The position numbers and the translations under genes were made by a program. A stretch of DNA of 64,000 nucleotides from JAVKBW01 sp040222995 (GTDB taxonomy: Bacteria; Pseudomonadota; Alphaproteobacteria; UBA8366; Aestuariispiraceae): the NCBI GenBank assembly GCA_040222995.1, contig JAVKBW010000053.1, forward strand, positions 124,001 through 188,000. Direction: 5' to 3'. The notes below the pieces were generated by a model that saw only the letters and a list, made by a program, of their open reading frames with translations, was not told the DNA's origin and did not search any database. This document shows positions 35,595 through 44,340 of this stretch, one piece after another. Positions within the stretch are counted from its first letter, which is position 1; every line of letters starts with the position of its first letter.

Positions 35595-36499
35595 AGTACA
35601 CCCAGCAGCAGATCGTCATTCCAGTTGGCCTGGCCAAGCTTGCGCGCCAGATGGCGGTAGCGGTTGTGGAACTCGTCGCGGCGGGTCGAACATGTCTGCA
35701 AGAGCCTCTCGCCGGCGGTCTGGTCGAACGCGGTGCGGCCATGCAGCACCCGGTGGTTGTCGACCACCAGCAGGTCGCCCGGTTGAAGCTGGATCTGAAC
35801 CCAGAACGACTCATCGAGCATCAGGCTATCCAGTTTCGCCAGCGCATCCCGCACCGTGTCTGTCGCCGTCCGCGCGAAGGCGTCCTTGTCGAGTGACCCG
35901 GTACTGTAGCGGATGCCGCAGATATCGCCGTCGGCATCCAGAGAAATGATACGGCCCTGCGCCCGCCAGTCATCGCCATTCGCGACCTTCGCCATGAACG
36001 GCAGAAGGGTCTGGCTCAACGTGGCGAAGGCGTCCGGCGCGGTTTCGCGCAGCCGTTCCAGAACAGCGAACCCGTCAACCAGCAGAGTCTTGCCGCCCTG
36101 ATCATGCGACTTGATGCAATGCAGATAGATCAGGCCTGACAGCGAGGTGCGCCAGCAGGTATCGGTATGCGGCCCGAGAAAATCCGACTTTCTGGTATTC
36201 ACCGGCACGGTCGGGTCGACCCGGATGTTTTCCAGCATTGGTTTGGCCGGGTCATCGGCATAGGGCGAGGGCGAAACCAGACCGAATAACGCGGCGACAT
36301 CCACCACCGCGCCGTCGGTACAAGGGGCGTCGGTAACAAGGCAGACACCCTGGTCCAGAACCAGTTCATAGGCTTTCAGCAGCGTGTCTTTATTACCAAG
36401 GGCTGCATGGTCGATGGCCGTATCGCCTAGCGATTTTCCGCTATCCCATAACGTAACCGGGCGTTTTATCTGTATCCGCTGTTCCGCTGCGCCATCCAT
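35591..36499 (-). CDS. TauD/TfdA-family 2-oxoglutarate dioxygenase (gamma-butyrobetaine hydroxylase-like)
   Basis: The 302-residue protein has the metal motif FLGPHTDTCWR (HxD, about residue 112), the distal His in DNHRVLHGRTAFDQ (about 257) and the 2OG-binding Arg in STRRDEFHNRY. The arrangement resembles gamma-butyrobetaine/trimethyllysine-type dioxygenases more than taurine dioxygenase. It probably hydroxylates a small substrate using Fe(II), O2 and 2OG. It is divergent from nothing close and 20 bp downstream of the quinone reductase gene on the same strand. Confidence 0.88.
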   Translation of the reverse strand: MDGAAEQRIQIKRPVTLWDSGKSLGDTAIDHAALGNKDTLLKAYELVLDQGVCLVTDAPCTDGAVVDVAALFGLVSPSPYADDPAKPMLENIRVDPTVPVNTRKSDFLGPHTDTCWRTSLSGLIYLHCIKSHDQGGKTLLVDGFAVLERLRETAPDAFATLSQTLLPFMAKVANGDDWRAQGRIISLDADGDICGIRYSTGSLDKDAFARTATDTVRDALAKLDSLMLDESFWVQIQLQPGDLLVVDNHRVLHGRTAFDQTAGERLLQTCSTRRDEFHNRYRHLARKLGQANWNDDLLLGVL

Positions 36500-36519
36500 G
36501 TTTCTTTCCCTTGTGACCG

Positions 36520-37521
36520 TCAGTCACCGACCGTCAGCATGATCTTGCCGATATGCGCGCTGGATTCCATCAACGCATGCGCGGCGGCTGCCTCAGTCAA
36601 TGGCATTGTCGTGTGCAGGACCGGCTTTATCTTGCCGGCTGAAATCAGTGGCAGGACATGGCTTTCCAGATTGCGGGCGATGGCGGCTTTCTGTTCATTC
36701 GTCTGGGGCCGCAGGGTTGAGCCGGACATGGTGATCCGCTTCATCATGATGGTCGCGAAGTTCACCTCGGCCTTCGGTCCGCCGAGAAAGGCGATGAAAG
36801 CATAGCGCCCGTCCATGCCCAGAACCGAGATGTTCTTCTGGATATAGTCGCCGCCGACCATATCGAGCACGACATCGACGCCGGCCTTGCCGGTGGCTTC
36901 CTTCGCCGCAGCCACCCAGTCCTCGTCCCGGTAATTGACGACGACATCCGCGCCGAGACCGCGGCAGGCGTCGTATTTGTCCGCCGATCCGGCGGTGGTG
37001 ATGACCTTCGCGCCGAAGGCTTTCGCCATCTGAATGGCGATCGTGCCGATGCCGCTGGAGCCGCCATGCACCAGAAACCATTCGCCGGCAACAAGCTGCG
37101 CCCGGGTGAAAACATTGTAATAGACGGTGAACAGGGTTTCCGGCAGGGCCGCCGCCTGCACCATGTCGAAACCGTTCGGCGCCGCCAGGCAATGGTCGGC
37201 CGGCGCGATGCAGTATTCCGCATAGCCGCCGCCCGGCGTCAGCGCCATCACGGCATCGCCTTCCGACCAGCGGTTCACGCCCTCGCCGACGGCGACGACC
37301 GTTCCGGCGACTTCCAGCCCCGGCAGATCGCTGGCGTCCGGCGGCGGGTTATAGGCGCCGGCGCGCTGCAGGCAGTCCGGCCGGTTGACCCCGGCGGACG
37401 CAACCCTGATCAGCACGTCGCCCGGACCCGGTTGCGGCAGCGGACGCTGCGCCGGCTTCAGAACATCCGGCCCGCCGTGCTCGGTGATCTCGACGACGGT
37501 CATCGTTTCGGGCAGGCTCAT
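36520..37521 (-). CDS. NAD(P)H quinone oxidoreductase (zeta-crystallin / PIG3 type)
   Basis: The 333-residue medium-chain dehydrogenase/reductase has N-terminal GroES-like fold VEITEHGGPDVLKPAQRPLPQPG, then GVNRPDCLQRAGAYNPPP and the NADPH loop LVHGGSSGIGTIAIQMAKAFGAKVI (about residues 148-172). It has no catalytic zinc ligands, as expected for the quinone-reductase branch. It reduces quinones by one or two electrons. Start is the ATG at 37521, close to the divergent DUF1192 gene. Confidence 0.92.
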   Translation of the reverse strand: MSLPETMTVVEITEHGGPDVLKPAQRPLPQPGPGDVLIRVASAGVNRPDCLQRAGAYNPPPDASDLPGLEVAGTVVAVGEGVNRWSEGDAVMALTPGGGYAEYCIAPADHCLAAPNGFDMVQAAALPETLFTVYYNVFTRAQLVAGEWFLVHGGSSGIGTIAIQMAKAFGAKVITTAGSADKYDACRGLGADVVVNYRDEDWVAAAKEATGKAGVDVVLDMVGGDYIQKNISVLGMDGRYAFIAFLGGPKAEVNFATIMMKRITMSGSTLRPQTNEQKAAIARNLESHVLPLISAGKIKPVLHTTMPLTEAAAAHALMESSAHIGKIMLTVGD

Positions 37522-37594
37522 CTTCGGTTGCCTTTCGACGGGGGTGATGTGGTACGAATTGGATCACCCTAAACGAAGTGATGGAGTTGCGGCA

Positions 37595-37780
37595 ATGGAC
37601 ACCGACGACCTGGAACCGGCAAAGCCGAAATCTCTCGAGCCGGCGCTTCTGGACGGCATGTCGATAGAGGCGCTGGGCGAATATATCGCCGAGCGGGAAG
37701 CGGAAATCGACCGCGCCCGGGCGATGATCGAAAAGAAACAGGCGGCCAAACTGGCCGCGGCCTCCGTTTTCAAAACCTGA
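37595..37780 (+). CDS. DUF1192 family small protein
   Basis: The 61-residue acidic protein ends in a helical segment, MSIEALGEYIAEREAEIDRA followed by RAMIEKKQAAKLAAASVFK. This is the DUF1192 signature, typical of Alphaproteobacteria. A GGAG site precedes the ATG. It is transcribed divergently from the quinone reductase and 33 bp before the MDR alkenal reductase. Function unknown. Confidence 0.85.
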   Translation: MDTDDLEPAKPKSLEPALLDGMSIEALGEYIAEREAEIDRARAMIEKKQAAKLAAASVFKT

Positions 37781-37813
37781 ACAGAAACACTGACGACGCA
37801 AGGAAGATTTCAC

Positions 37814-38848
37814 ATGCCGACACAGAACAGCCGATGGGTTCTGAACAGTTTTCCCGACGGCGCGCCGACAGAAGATTGCTGGCGTCGCGACGATGCGCCG
37901 ATCCCGGAACCGGCAGACGGCGAAGCGCTGGTGCGGGCGGTGTATCTTTCGGTCGATCCGTATCTGCGTGGCCGGATAAGCAAGGCGGCGAACTATGCCG
38001 CCGGCGTTCAGATCGGCGAGGTCATGCACGGCAACGGCGTCGGCGTGGTCGAGAAAAGCCGCTGCGCGGAATTGCCGGAAGGCGCGGTGGTCGAAGGGTT
38101 CGGTTTCGGCTGGCAGGACTATTCCCTGCAAAAGCCGGATGCGGTGCGCGTGTTCGATCCGTCGCTCGGTCCCATCCATGCCGCGCTGAGCTATCTGGGC
38201 ATGCCGGGCATCACGGCCTACTTGACGATGATCGACACGCTGCAGATCAAGCAGGGGGACCGGGCGGTGGTTTCCGCCGCGTCCGGCGCGGTCGGCCAGA
38301 TCGCCGGGCAGATCGCCCGCATCAAGGGCGCGGCGGCCGTTGCGGTCGCCGGATCGGATGAAAAGATCGCCTGGTGCAAGGAACTGGGATACAGCGACGG
38401 CATCAACTACAAGACCTGCAAAGATCTTCCCGCCGCCATGAAAGAAGCCTGCCCGGACGGCGTCGATGCGTTTCTGGACAATACGGCCGGGCCGATTCAC
38501 GACGCGGTGATGCTCAATCTGGCGCTCGGCGCGCGGATCGCCATCTGCGGCACGATGGAATTGTCGAACCGGCTCGACCAGCCGGATATGGGCCAGCGGT
38601 TTCTACGGCAGATCCTGACGGCAAGGGCGCGGATGCAGGGATTCATCATTTTCGACCATCTGGACCGGTTCGATTCCGTTCGCCGGGAAATTTCCGGCTG
38701 GGCGAAGGACGGGCTTATCCGTCATCGCGAAGATATTCTGGACGGCATCGATGCCATGCCGGAAGCTTTTCTTCGGCTGCTTTCAGGGCGCAATTTCGGA
38801 AAGCAACTGGTGCGCGTTTCGGAATGTCCAAATGGAATTGCAACATAG
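37814..38848 (+). CDS. NADP-dependent oxidoreductase, alkenal/curcumin reductase (MDR, CurA-like) type
   Basis: The 344-residue MDR enzyme belongs to the leukotriene-B4/alkenal reductase group. It shows LSVDPYLRGRISKAANYAAG, SYLGMPGITAYLTMIDTL and the cofactor loop VVSAASGAVGQIAGQIARIKGA (about residues 156-178), with no zinc ligands. It reduces double bonds of alpha,beta-unsaturated carbonyls using NADPH, for detoxification. A noncoding region with two terminators follows. Confidence 0.92.
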   Translation: MPTQNSRWVLNSFPDGAPTEDCWRRDDAPIPEPADGEALVRAVYLSVDPYLRGRISKAANYAAGVQIGEVMHGNGVGVVEKSRCAELPEGAVVEGFGFGWQDYSLQKPDAVRVFDPSLGPIHAALSYLGMPGITAYLTMIDTLQIKQGDRAVVSAASGAVGQIAGQIARIKGAAAVAVAGSDEKIAWCKELGYSDGINYKTCKDLPAAMKEACPDGVDAFLDNTAGPIHDAVMLNLALGARIAICGTMELSNRLDQPDMGQRFLRQILTARARMQGFIIFDHLDRFDSVRREISGWAKDGLIRHREDILDGIDAMPEAFLRLLSGRNFGKQLVRVSECPNGIAT

Positions 38849-38931
38849 ACAAAGAATTACGGGGACGGACTGCAAATTATTATTTTTGCGGTACTTTCTG
38901 TGTTTTTGCCTTTGTTAACGTTTCATTAAGG

Positions 38932-39048
38932 TTTGGGTGCTAATATCTGGTACGGTACCTTAAAGAAGGTATTGTCTTACCTAGTATTTTCTCTCTCTGA
39001 GACCCCTGTTCAACTCAAGAGCCGATTTCATCGGCTCTTTTCTTTTCT
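38932..39048 (+). ncRNA. candidate small RNA ending at an intrinsic terminator (low confidence)
   Basis: Downstream of the alkenal reductase gene, TAATAT (38941-38946) may be a -10 element. A hairpin TACCTT/AAGGTA (38956-38961 with 38966-38971) and a terminator follow: AAGAGCCGA (39017-39025), loop TTTCA, TCGGCTCTT (39031-39039), T-rich tail. It could alternatively be the 3' untranslated region of the reductase gene. Confidence 0.35.
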
Positions 39049-39067
39049 GTTTGCGCCTTTATCTGTT

Positions 39068-39198
39068 TTGACAATCACGTTCCATTTGTTACAGTCGCGT
39101 CACTACAGGCGAGTTGAACAGGGAGCGTTGGGATAACCGGCGTTAAAAATCTATAAAAAGACTGCCTGGTGGGTCGCGGAAGCGACCCATTTTTTTTG
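39068..39198 (+). ncRNA. candidate orphan small RNA with promoter and terminator
   Basis: TTGACA (39068-39073), a 16-base spacer and TACAGT (39090-39095) form a good promoter after the previous terminator. Transcription from near 39102 would give an RNA of about 97 nt. It ends at the hairpin TGGGTCGC (39170-39177), loop GGAA, GCGACCCA (39182-39189), T8. No reading frame with a ribosome site lies inside. No known RNA family is recognised. Confidence 0.55.
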
Positions 39199-39276
39199 GC
39201 CGGGCTACCCGGAATCCGTTGTCGGCGCGGATGCAAAATCCTAGGCTTTTTCACCGTTTCGATGAGGAGACTTCCG

Positions 39277-40611
39277 ATGCCGTCCGACGACCTGTTCCTG
39301 AAGTTTTCAACCCTGTCCCTGCATGGCGGCCAGCAGCCGGACCCGGTAACTGGCGCCCGCGCCGTGCCGATCTACCAGACGACGTCATATGTGTTCGAGG
39401 ATGTCGATCATGCCGCGTCCCTGTTCAACCTGGAACGGGCGGGCCATATCTATTCGCGCATTTCGAATCCGACCGTGGCGGTGCTGGAAGAACGCATGGC
39501 GGCGCTGGACGGCGGCGTTGGCGCGATTGCCTGCGCATCCGGCCATGCGGCGCTGCATCTGGCGGTTACCACACTGATGAGCGCGGGCGATCATATCGTC
39601 GCGTCGAAATCTCTCTATGGCGGGTCGATCAACCTGTTCGGGTTGACCCTGCCGCGCTTCGGCATCACCACCACCTTTGTGGATCCGCGCGACCCGGACG
39701 CCTTCAAGGCGGCGATCCGGCCGAACACGAAAATGCTGTTTGCGGAAGTGCTGGGCAACCCGGCGCTTGAAGTGCTGGATATCGAAAAGATCGCCGGGGT
39801 GGCGCATGATGCGGGCCTGCCGCTGGTCATCGACGCCACGTTCTCGACGCCCTATCTGTGCCGGCCGATCGATTTCGGCGCCGATATCGTGATGCATTCG
39901 GCCACAAAGTGGCTCGGCGGGCATGGCATCGCGATGGGCGGCATTCTGGTCGACGGCGGACGGTTCGACTGGACGGTGACCGACGATAACGGCGTTTCGC
40001 GCTTCCCGACCATGACCGAACCCTATGCCGGCTATCACGGCATCGTCTTCGCCGAGGAATACGGGCCGGCGGCCTTCATCATGCGGGCGCGGGCGGAAGG
40101 CCTGCGCGACTACGGGCCGGTACTGTCGCCGGCCAATGCGTTCTACCTGCTGCAGGGCATCGAAACCCTGCCGTTGCGGATGGACCGGCATGTCGCCAAT
40201 GCCCGCAAGGTGGCGGAATTCCTGGAAAGCCACGAGGCGGTCGACTGGGTCAGCTATCCGGGCCTCGCCTCCCACGTCGATCACGAACTGGCGAAGAAAT
40301 ACATGCCGAAAGGGCCCGGCTCGATGCTGTCTTTCGGCGTGAAGGGCGGCCGGGCCGGCGGCGCGGCGTTCATCGAAGGGCTGGAACTGTTCAGCCATCT
40401 GGCGAATGTCGGCGACGCGAAGTCGCTGGTGCTGCATCCGGCGACGACGACGCACCGGCAGCTTAGCGACGAACAGTTGAAAGCCGCCGGTATCGGCGAC
40501 GATCTGGTGCGGCTGTCGATCGGTCTGGAGGACCCGGACGATCTGATCGCCGATCTCGAAAAAGGGCTGCGCGCGGCCTCGAAAGCCGCCATGAAAGCGG
40601 CAGCGGAATAA
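39277..40611 (+). CDS. O-acetylhomoserine sulfhydrylase / cystathionine gamma-synthase family PLP enzyme
   Basis: The 444-residue protein is in the Cys/Met-metabolism PLP family, with YQTTSYVFEDVDHAASLFNL, the PLP-Lys motif HSATKWLGGHGIAMGG (Lys about residue 210) and SIGLEDPDDLIADLEKGL at the C-terminus. Its length and the SRISNPT segment favour O-acetylhomoserine aminocarboxypropyltransferase (MetY), which makes homocysteine from sulfide. The symbol is left empty because the sequence alone does not separate the subfamilies. GAGGAG lies upstream of the ATG at 39277. Confidence 0.9.
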   Translation: MPSDDLFLKFSTLSLHGGQQPDPVTGARAVPIYQTTSYVFEDVDHAASLFNLERAGHIYSRISNPTVAVLEERMAALDGGVGAIACASGHAALHLAVTTLMSAGDHIVASKSLYGGSINLFGLTLPRFGITTTFVDPRDPDAFKAAIRPNTKMLFAEVLGNPALEVLDIEKIAGVAHDAGLPLVIDATFSTPYLCRPIDFGADIVMHSATKWLGGHGIAMGGILVDGGRFDWTVTDDNGVSRFPTMTEPYAGYHGIVFAEEYGPAAFIMRARAEGLRDYGPVLSPANAFYLLQGIETLPLRMDRHVANARKVAEFLESHEAVDWVSYPGLASHVDHELAKKYMPKGPGSMLSFGVKGGRAGGAAFIEGLELFSHLANVGDAKSLVLHPATTTHRQLSDEQLKAAGIGDDLVRLSIGLEDPDDLIADLEKGLRAASKAAMKAAAE

Positions 40612-40641
40612 TCCCGGCCAGCGGTTGAAAGGAAACCCCTC

Positions 40642-41445
40642 ATGGATGTGACCGTGAACGGAAACGCTGTCTTCGCCTCGACCGGCGGGCAGGATTTCGA
40701 CCCGGCGAAACCAAGTATCGTCTTCGTGCACGGGGCTGGCATGGACCACACGGTCTGGGGCCAGCAGACCCGGTATTTCGCGCATCACGGGTTCAACGTG
40801 CTGGCGGTCGATCTGCCGGGTCACGGCAAGAGCGGCGGTGAAGCGCTGGAAAGCATCGACGCGCTGGCCGACTGGGTGGCGGCCTTCATCGACGCCGCAG
40901 TGGGTGAGCCGGTCATTCTGGTCGGTCATTCGATGGGCGCGATCACGACGCTGACGACGGCGGCGCGGCACGGCGACCGGATCAGGGCCGCGGCGTTGCT
41001 TGGCGTTGCCGGAAAGATGCCGGTGCATCCGGCCCTTCAGGGCTTTGCCGACAGCGGCGATATCAGGGCGGCGGAAATGATCGCCGCCTGGGGGCATGGC
41101 GCGCGCGCCCACAAGGGCGGCAACATCGCCAGCGGCATCTGGTTGATCGGTACGGCGGTGCGGCTGGTCGAACGCGCGCCGAAAGGGGTTCTGGGCAAGG
41201 ATTTCGCGGCCTGCAACGCCTGGCAGGGGGCTGAGGATCTGGCGGCGGTGATCGCCTGTCCGGTGCTGTTTCTGCTGGGCGCGAAGGACAAGATGACGCC
41301 GGTGAAGGCGGCGAAGCCGCTGGCCGATCTGGTGGCTGACAGCCGCACCGTCATCCTGCCGGATGCCGGTCACATGATGATGCTGGAAGACCAGCAGGCG
41401 ACCCGCGCCGCGCTGATGGATTTCTGCAAGACTGTATCTGCGTAA
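40642..41445 (+). CDS. alpha/beta hydrolase
   Basis: The 267-residue protein has the classic alpha/beta-hydrolase features: oxyanion segment FVHGAGMDHTVWGQQ, nucleophile elbow GHSMGAITTL (Ser about residue 96), a late Asp in LGAKDKMTPVKAAKPL and His in AGHMMMLEDQQATRAALMDF. It probably hydrolyses a small ester, lactone or similar. The gene's stop overlaps the start of the next gene, a thioesterase, by one base, so the pair is one operon. The third member is the sulfhydrylase-like gene 30 bp upstream. Confidence 0.9.
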   Translation: MDVTVNGNAVFASTGGQDFDPAKPSIVFVHGAGMDHTVWGQQTRYFAHHGFNVLAVDLPGHGKSGGEALESIDALADWVAAFIDAAVGEPVILVGHSMGAITTLTTAARHGDRIRAAALLGVAGKMPVHPALQGFADSGDIRAAEMIAAWGHGARAHKGGNIASGIWLIGTAVRLVERAPKGVLGKDFAACNAWQGAEDLAAVIACPVLFLLGAKDKMTPVKAAKPLADLVADSRTVILPDAGHMMMLEDQQATRAALMDFCKTVSA

Positions 41446-41879
41446 TGGCTGACGAACTGCCGCAGCGGAGCGATTTTCCGCATTTTCTGGAAATACCGAC
41501 GCGCTGGATGGACCAGGACCCGTACGGCCATGTCAACAATGTCGAATACTATTCGTTTTTCGATACGGTGGTGAACGACCATCTGATCCGCCATGCCGGG
41601 CTTGTGCCGCGCGATACGCCGGTGGTCGGCATGGTGGTTGAAACGAAATGCCGGTTCCTGCGGGAAATCTCGTTCCCGGAATCCATCGATGCCGGGATGC
41701 GGGTCACGAAACTGGGCGCGTCCTCCATCGTTTACGATATCGCGCTGTTCAAACAGGGCGACGATACGCCCTGCGCAACCGGCCATTTCGTGCATGTCTA
41801 TGTCGACCGCGCGACGATGAAAAAAGCGCCGGTGCCGGATGCGGTGCGCGAGGCGGTCGAGAGTCTGTTACAGCAATAG
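41445..41879 (+). CDS. 4-hydroxybenzoyl-CoA thioesterase family protein
   Basis: The 144-residue hotdog-fold protein has the DHB/4HBT signature WMDQDPYGHVNNVEYYSFFD (Asp of the active site in DpyGHvNN, about residue 20). It probably hydrolyses a short acyl-CoA or acyl-ACP. It is the last gene of a three-gene operon with an alpha/beta hydrolase and an O-acetylhomoserine sulfhydrylase-like enzyme. Ends 8 bp before the convergent Na/Pi gene. Confidence 0.9.
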   Translation: MADELPQRSDFPHFLEIPTRWMDQDPYGHVNNVEYYSFFDTVVNDHLIRHAGLVPRDTPVVGMVVETKCRFLREISFPESIDAGMRVTKLGASSIVYDIALFKQGDDTPCATGHFVHVYVDRATMKKAPVPDAVREAVESLLQQ

Positions 41880-41887
41880 CATTTTGG

Positions 41888-43519
41888 TTACCCGACTGCG
41901 GTGTCCGCCGGTGGCGCTGTGTTGCCGCCAATGGCCCCCGCCTGCAACGGCGTTACCGCCGCCTTGTCGAGATGCGCCAGGATGCGCCAGAAGTGATAGC
42001 TGGTTCTGTGCAGCCAACGCAAGGCGTCCAGCCGGGCGACCACGGTTTCCAGTTCGTGGCCTTTCTGGACTCCGGACTCGATCATGAAAGCGCCATGCGT
42101 CCGGCGCTGCTGCCGAAACATGTCCTTCAGCCGCTCGAACCGGTTTTCATCGCGCGCCAGATTGAAGTTTTCGGTAAAACCGGCCAGCGCGCCGCTGAAC
42201 ACCGCCGCGAGGCGGGCGAGCCTCGGTTCGCCGGATAACTGCTCGATCCGGTCGTGCTGGCCGCCCCGGTGGTGCAGTCGCTGCAGATGATCCAGCCCGT
42301 GCAGCGCCGCAACATGCTGGAGCATCGCCGGCTTGATGTCGGGCGATGTCCGCATTGCGTCGAGGTATTCCCGGGTTCTGCCGATGGCCCGTTGCAAGTC
42401 GGCCCGTTCCCGTTCGGCCGCCGACCGGTCGGTCCGGTTTGTCAGTTGGCGGCGTAGCAGATCGGCTTCGGCCTGGGCGATATTCCGAACCGTCACCAGG
42501 GCGGCTTCGCTGGCGGCGTTCGGGTCACTCAGCAGCCGGCGGTCGAGCAGGCGGACGAGAACCGGATCGCGGTCGGGCAGGATGGTCTGGATCAGCCGGG
42601 CGAAGGGGCCGGCGAAAGGCAGGATGACGATCACGCCGAGGCCGTTGAACAGGGTGTGGAACCCGACCAGACCGATCTGCGCGTTTTCCGGCGACAGGGC
42701 GACCCAGCCGCCGACCACGGCCGCATAGGGCCCGAGAAGAAAGAACGCCATTATGCCGGTCAGGAAATTGTAGATGACATGGGCGAAGCCGGTCTGCCGC
42801 ATCGCCGCCGTTCCGCCGATAGTCGCCAGCGCCGCTTTGAAGGTGGTGCCGATATCCATGCCGATCACCAGCGCGGCGGCCTGCGGGAACGACAGTGTCC
42901 CGGCATGCAGCGCGACCAGGGCCGTCGCCACCCCGGCGCTGCTGGATTGCGTGACGATGGTGATGACGACCCCGATCAGCAGGATCAGCAGCCGCCCGGT
43001 TAGCGTATCGGGTGGAAAGTCATCCGGCGTTACGGCTCCCTCGAAACCGCTCAGTCCACTCTGCGTCGCGCTGATACCGAGAAACAGCAAGGAGAATCCG
43101 GCAAGCGCCCAGCCGATTTTTGACCACCGGTCGCTACCGACCAGTTTGAGCAGGACGCCGAGAAACAGCAACGGGGAGGCAAACAACCCCAGATCCAGCT
43201 TGAATCCGACGATGGCGACCATCCAGCCGGTAATTGTTGTACCGATATTCGCGCCGAATATGATGCCCAGGGCCTGACTGAAGGTCAGCAACCCGGCGCC
43301 GACGAATCCGACTGCCATCACCGTGGTGGCGCTGGAAGATTGTATAATGGCGGTTGTCGCCGCGCCGGCAATTGCGCCGGAAGTCGGGCTGGTCGTCAGC
43401 GTGCCGAGCCAGTTGCGCAGCCGGCGGCCGGTAAGGCTGCGCAGCCCCTCTGTCAGGATCGACATGCCGAGCAGAAAAAGCCCGATGCCGCCCAGGGCGA
43501 TGAGTGACTGGATGATCAT
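41888..43519 (-). CDS. Na/Pi cotransporter family protein with PhoU-like domain
   Basis: The 543-residue protein has two Na/Pi-cotransporter repeats with QSSSATTVMAVGFVGAG and TQSSSAGVATALVALHAG motifs in the N-terminal 320 residues (about eight membrane spans). A helical PhoU-like cytoplasmic tail follows (about 330-530). These proteins take up phosphate or related anions with sodium, and the tail may regulate it. No partner genes adjoin. Confidence 0.92.
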   Translation of the reverse strand: MIIQSLIALGGIGLFLLGMSILTEGLRSLTGRRLRNWLGTLTTSPTSGAIAGAATTAIIQSSSATTVMAVGFVGAGLLTFSQALGIIFGANIGTTITGWMVAIVGFKLDLGLFASPLLFLGVLLKLVGSDRWSKIGWALAGFSLLFLGISATQSGLSGFEGAVTPDDFPPDTLTGRLLILLIGVVITIVTQSSSAGVATALVALHAGTLSFPQAAALVIGMDIGTTFKAALATIGGTAAMRQTGFAHVIYNFLTGIMAFFLLGPYAAVVGGWVALSPENAQIGLVGFHTLFNGLGVIVILPFAGPFARLIQTILPDRDPVLVRLLDRRLLSDPNAASEAALVTVRNIAQAEADLLRRQLTNRTDRSAAERERADLQRAIGRTREYLDAMRTSPDIKPAMLQHVAALHGLDHLQRLHHRGGQHDRIEQLSGEPRLARLAAVFSGALAGFTENFNLARDENRFERLKDMFRQQRRTHGAFMIESGVQKGHELETVVARLDALRWLHRTSYHFWRILAHLDKAAVTPLQAGAIGGNTAPPADTAVG

Positions 43520-43643
43520 ACCAACGAATATGACTGAATATCCGTGGGCAGACCTTGCGGTGGATCAAGCGAGCAGAGCGGTTGAACGGCTGGCGGTAAT
43601 GCAGTCCAATCAGGACGACACAACATTACGAGGGAGTGGCAGG

Positions 43644-44294
43644 ATGCTGAAAGGGATCAACCATCTGGCCTTCATAACGCCCGATCTGGAAAAAACCGTG
43701 CGGTTCTACCGCGACCTTCTGGGCATGGAACTGTTCGCCGGGATCGGTCATGACGGCTACCGCCACTACTTCTTCCGGCTGGACGACGGCGCGACCCAGG
43801 TTGCTTTTTTCGCCTATGACGGCGCCAGCGCGATGAACCGGAAGTTTCCCGGCGATCGGACCGACAAACCGCTCGGTTTCGATCATGTCTCCTTCACGGT
43901 GGAAACGCGGGAAGACCTGTTCGGGCTTAAGGACCGGCTGGAAGCGGCGGGCTTCGACGTGCATGGCGCGGTCGATCACGGGTTGTTCTGGTCGATCTAT
44001 TTCTATGATCCGAACAACATCCCGCTGGAAGCGACCTGGGAGTTCATGCAGGTGACGGAACCGCCCGCCATTGTCGATGACGATCCGATGCCTGTCGCCG
44101 CCGAAGGGGCTGCGCCCCGGCCGAATGACTGGCCGAAGGTTGAGAACCCGACCCCGAAGTCGGCGATGACCGCCAGCGGCGGCAATGCCCTGCCGTTGCG
44201 GCAGGGGTTGCTGGCATCGGGACGCGCGAGGTTCAGGGACGATCTCGATCCGGATTTTCTCGACATGATGGCGAAGGAAGCCGAGGCGGAGTAG
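43644..44294 (+). CDS. VOC (glyoxalase/bleomycin-resistance) family protein
   Basis: The 216-residue protein has a vicinal-oxygen-chelate core in residues 1-125: INHLAFITPDLEKTVRFYRDLLGMELF in the first beta-alpha-beta-beta-beta unit, LGFDHVSFTVETREDLFGLKDRLEAAGFDV in the second. Metal ligands are likely the His and Glu/Asp in these units. A Pro/Ala-rich tail of about 80 residues follows, longer than most. The ATG at 43644 has GAGGGAGTGGCAGG upstream. The reaction is not predictable. Confidence 0.88.
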   Translation: MLKGINHLAFITPDLEKTVRFYRDLLGMELFAGIGHDGYRHYFFRLDDGATQVAFFAYDGASAMNRKFPGDRTDKPLGFDHVSFTVETREDLFGLKDRLEAAGFDVHGAVDHGLFWSIYFYDPNNIPLEATWEFMQVTEPPAIVDDDPMPVAAEGAAPRPNDWPKVENPTPKSAMTASGGNALPLRQGLLASGRARFRDDLDPDFLDMMAKEAEAE

Positions 44295-44340
44295 AAGGGT
44301 AATCCGCCGGCGCTGCTTGGGGTGCGGGCGGTTGCGCCTT

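Noticed and set aside
37066..37572. Frame on the + strand opposite the quinone reductase gene
   Set aside because: Antisense shadow. It has no ribosome site and its translation has no domain, while the minus-strand gene has all family motifs.
38849..39276. tRNA or other stable RNA gene in the noncoding gap
   Set aside because: No cloverleaf with a T-loop (GGTTCGAATCC-like) or 3' CCA pattern was found. Only terminators and an sRNA-like promoter are supported.
39385..41373. 662-codon minus-strand frame opposite the sulfhydrylase and hydrolase genes
   Set aside because: Shadow of two well-supported + strand genes. The translation has no recognisable motif.
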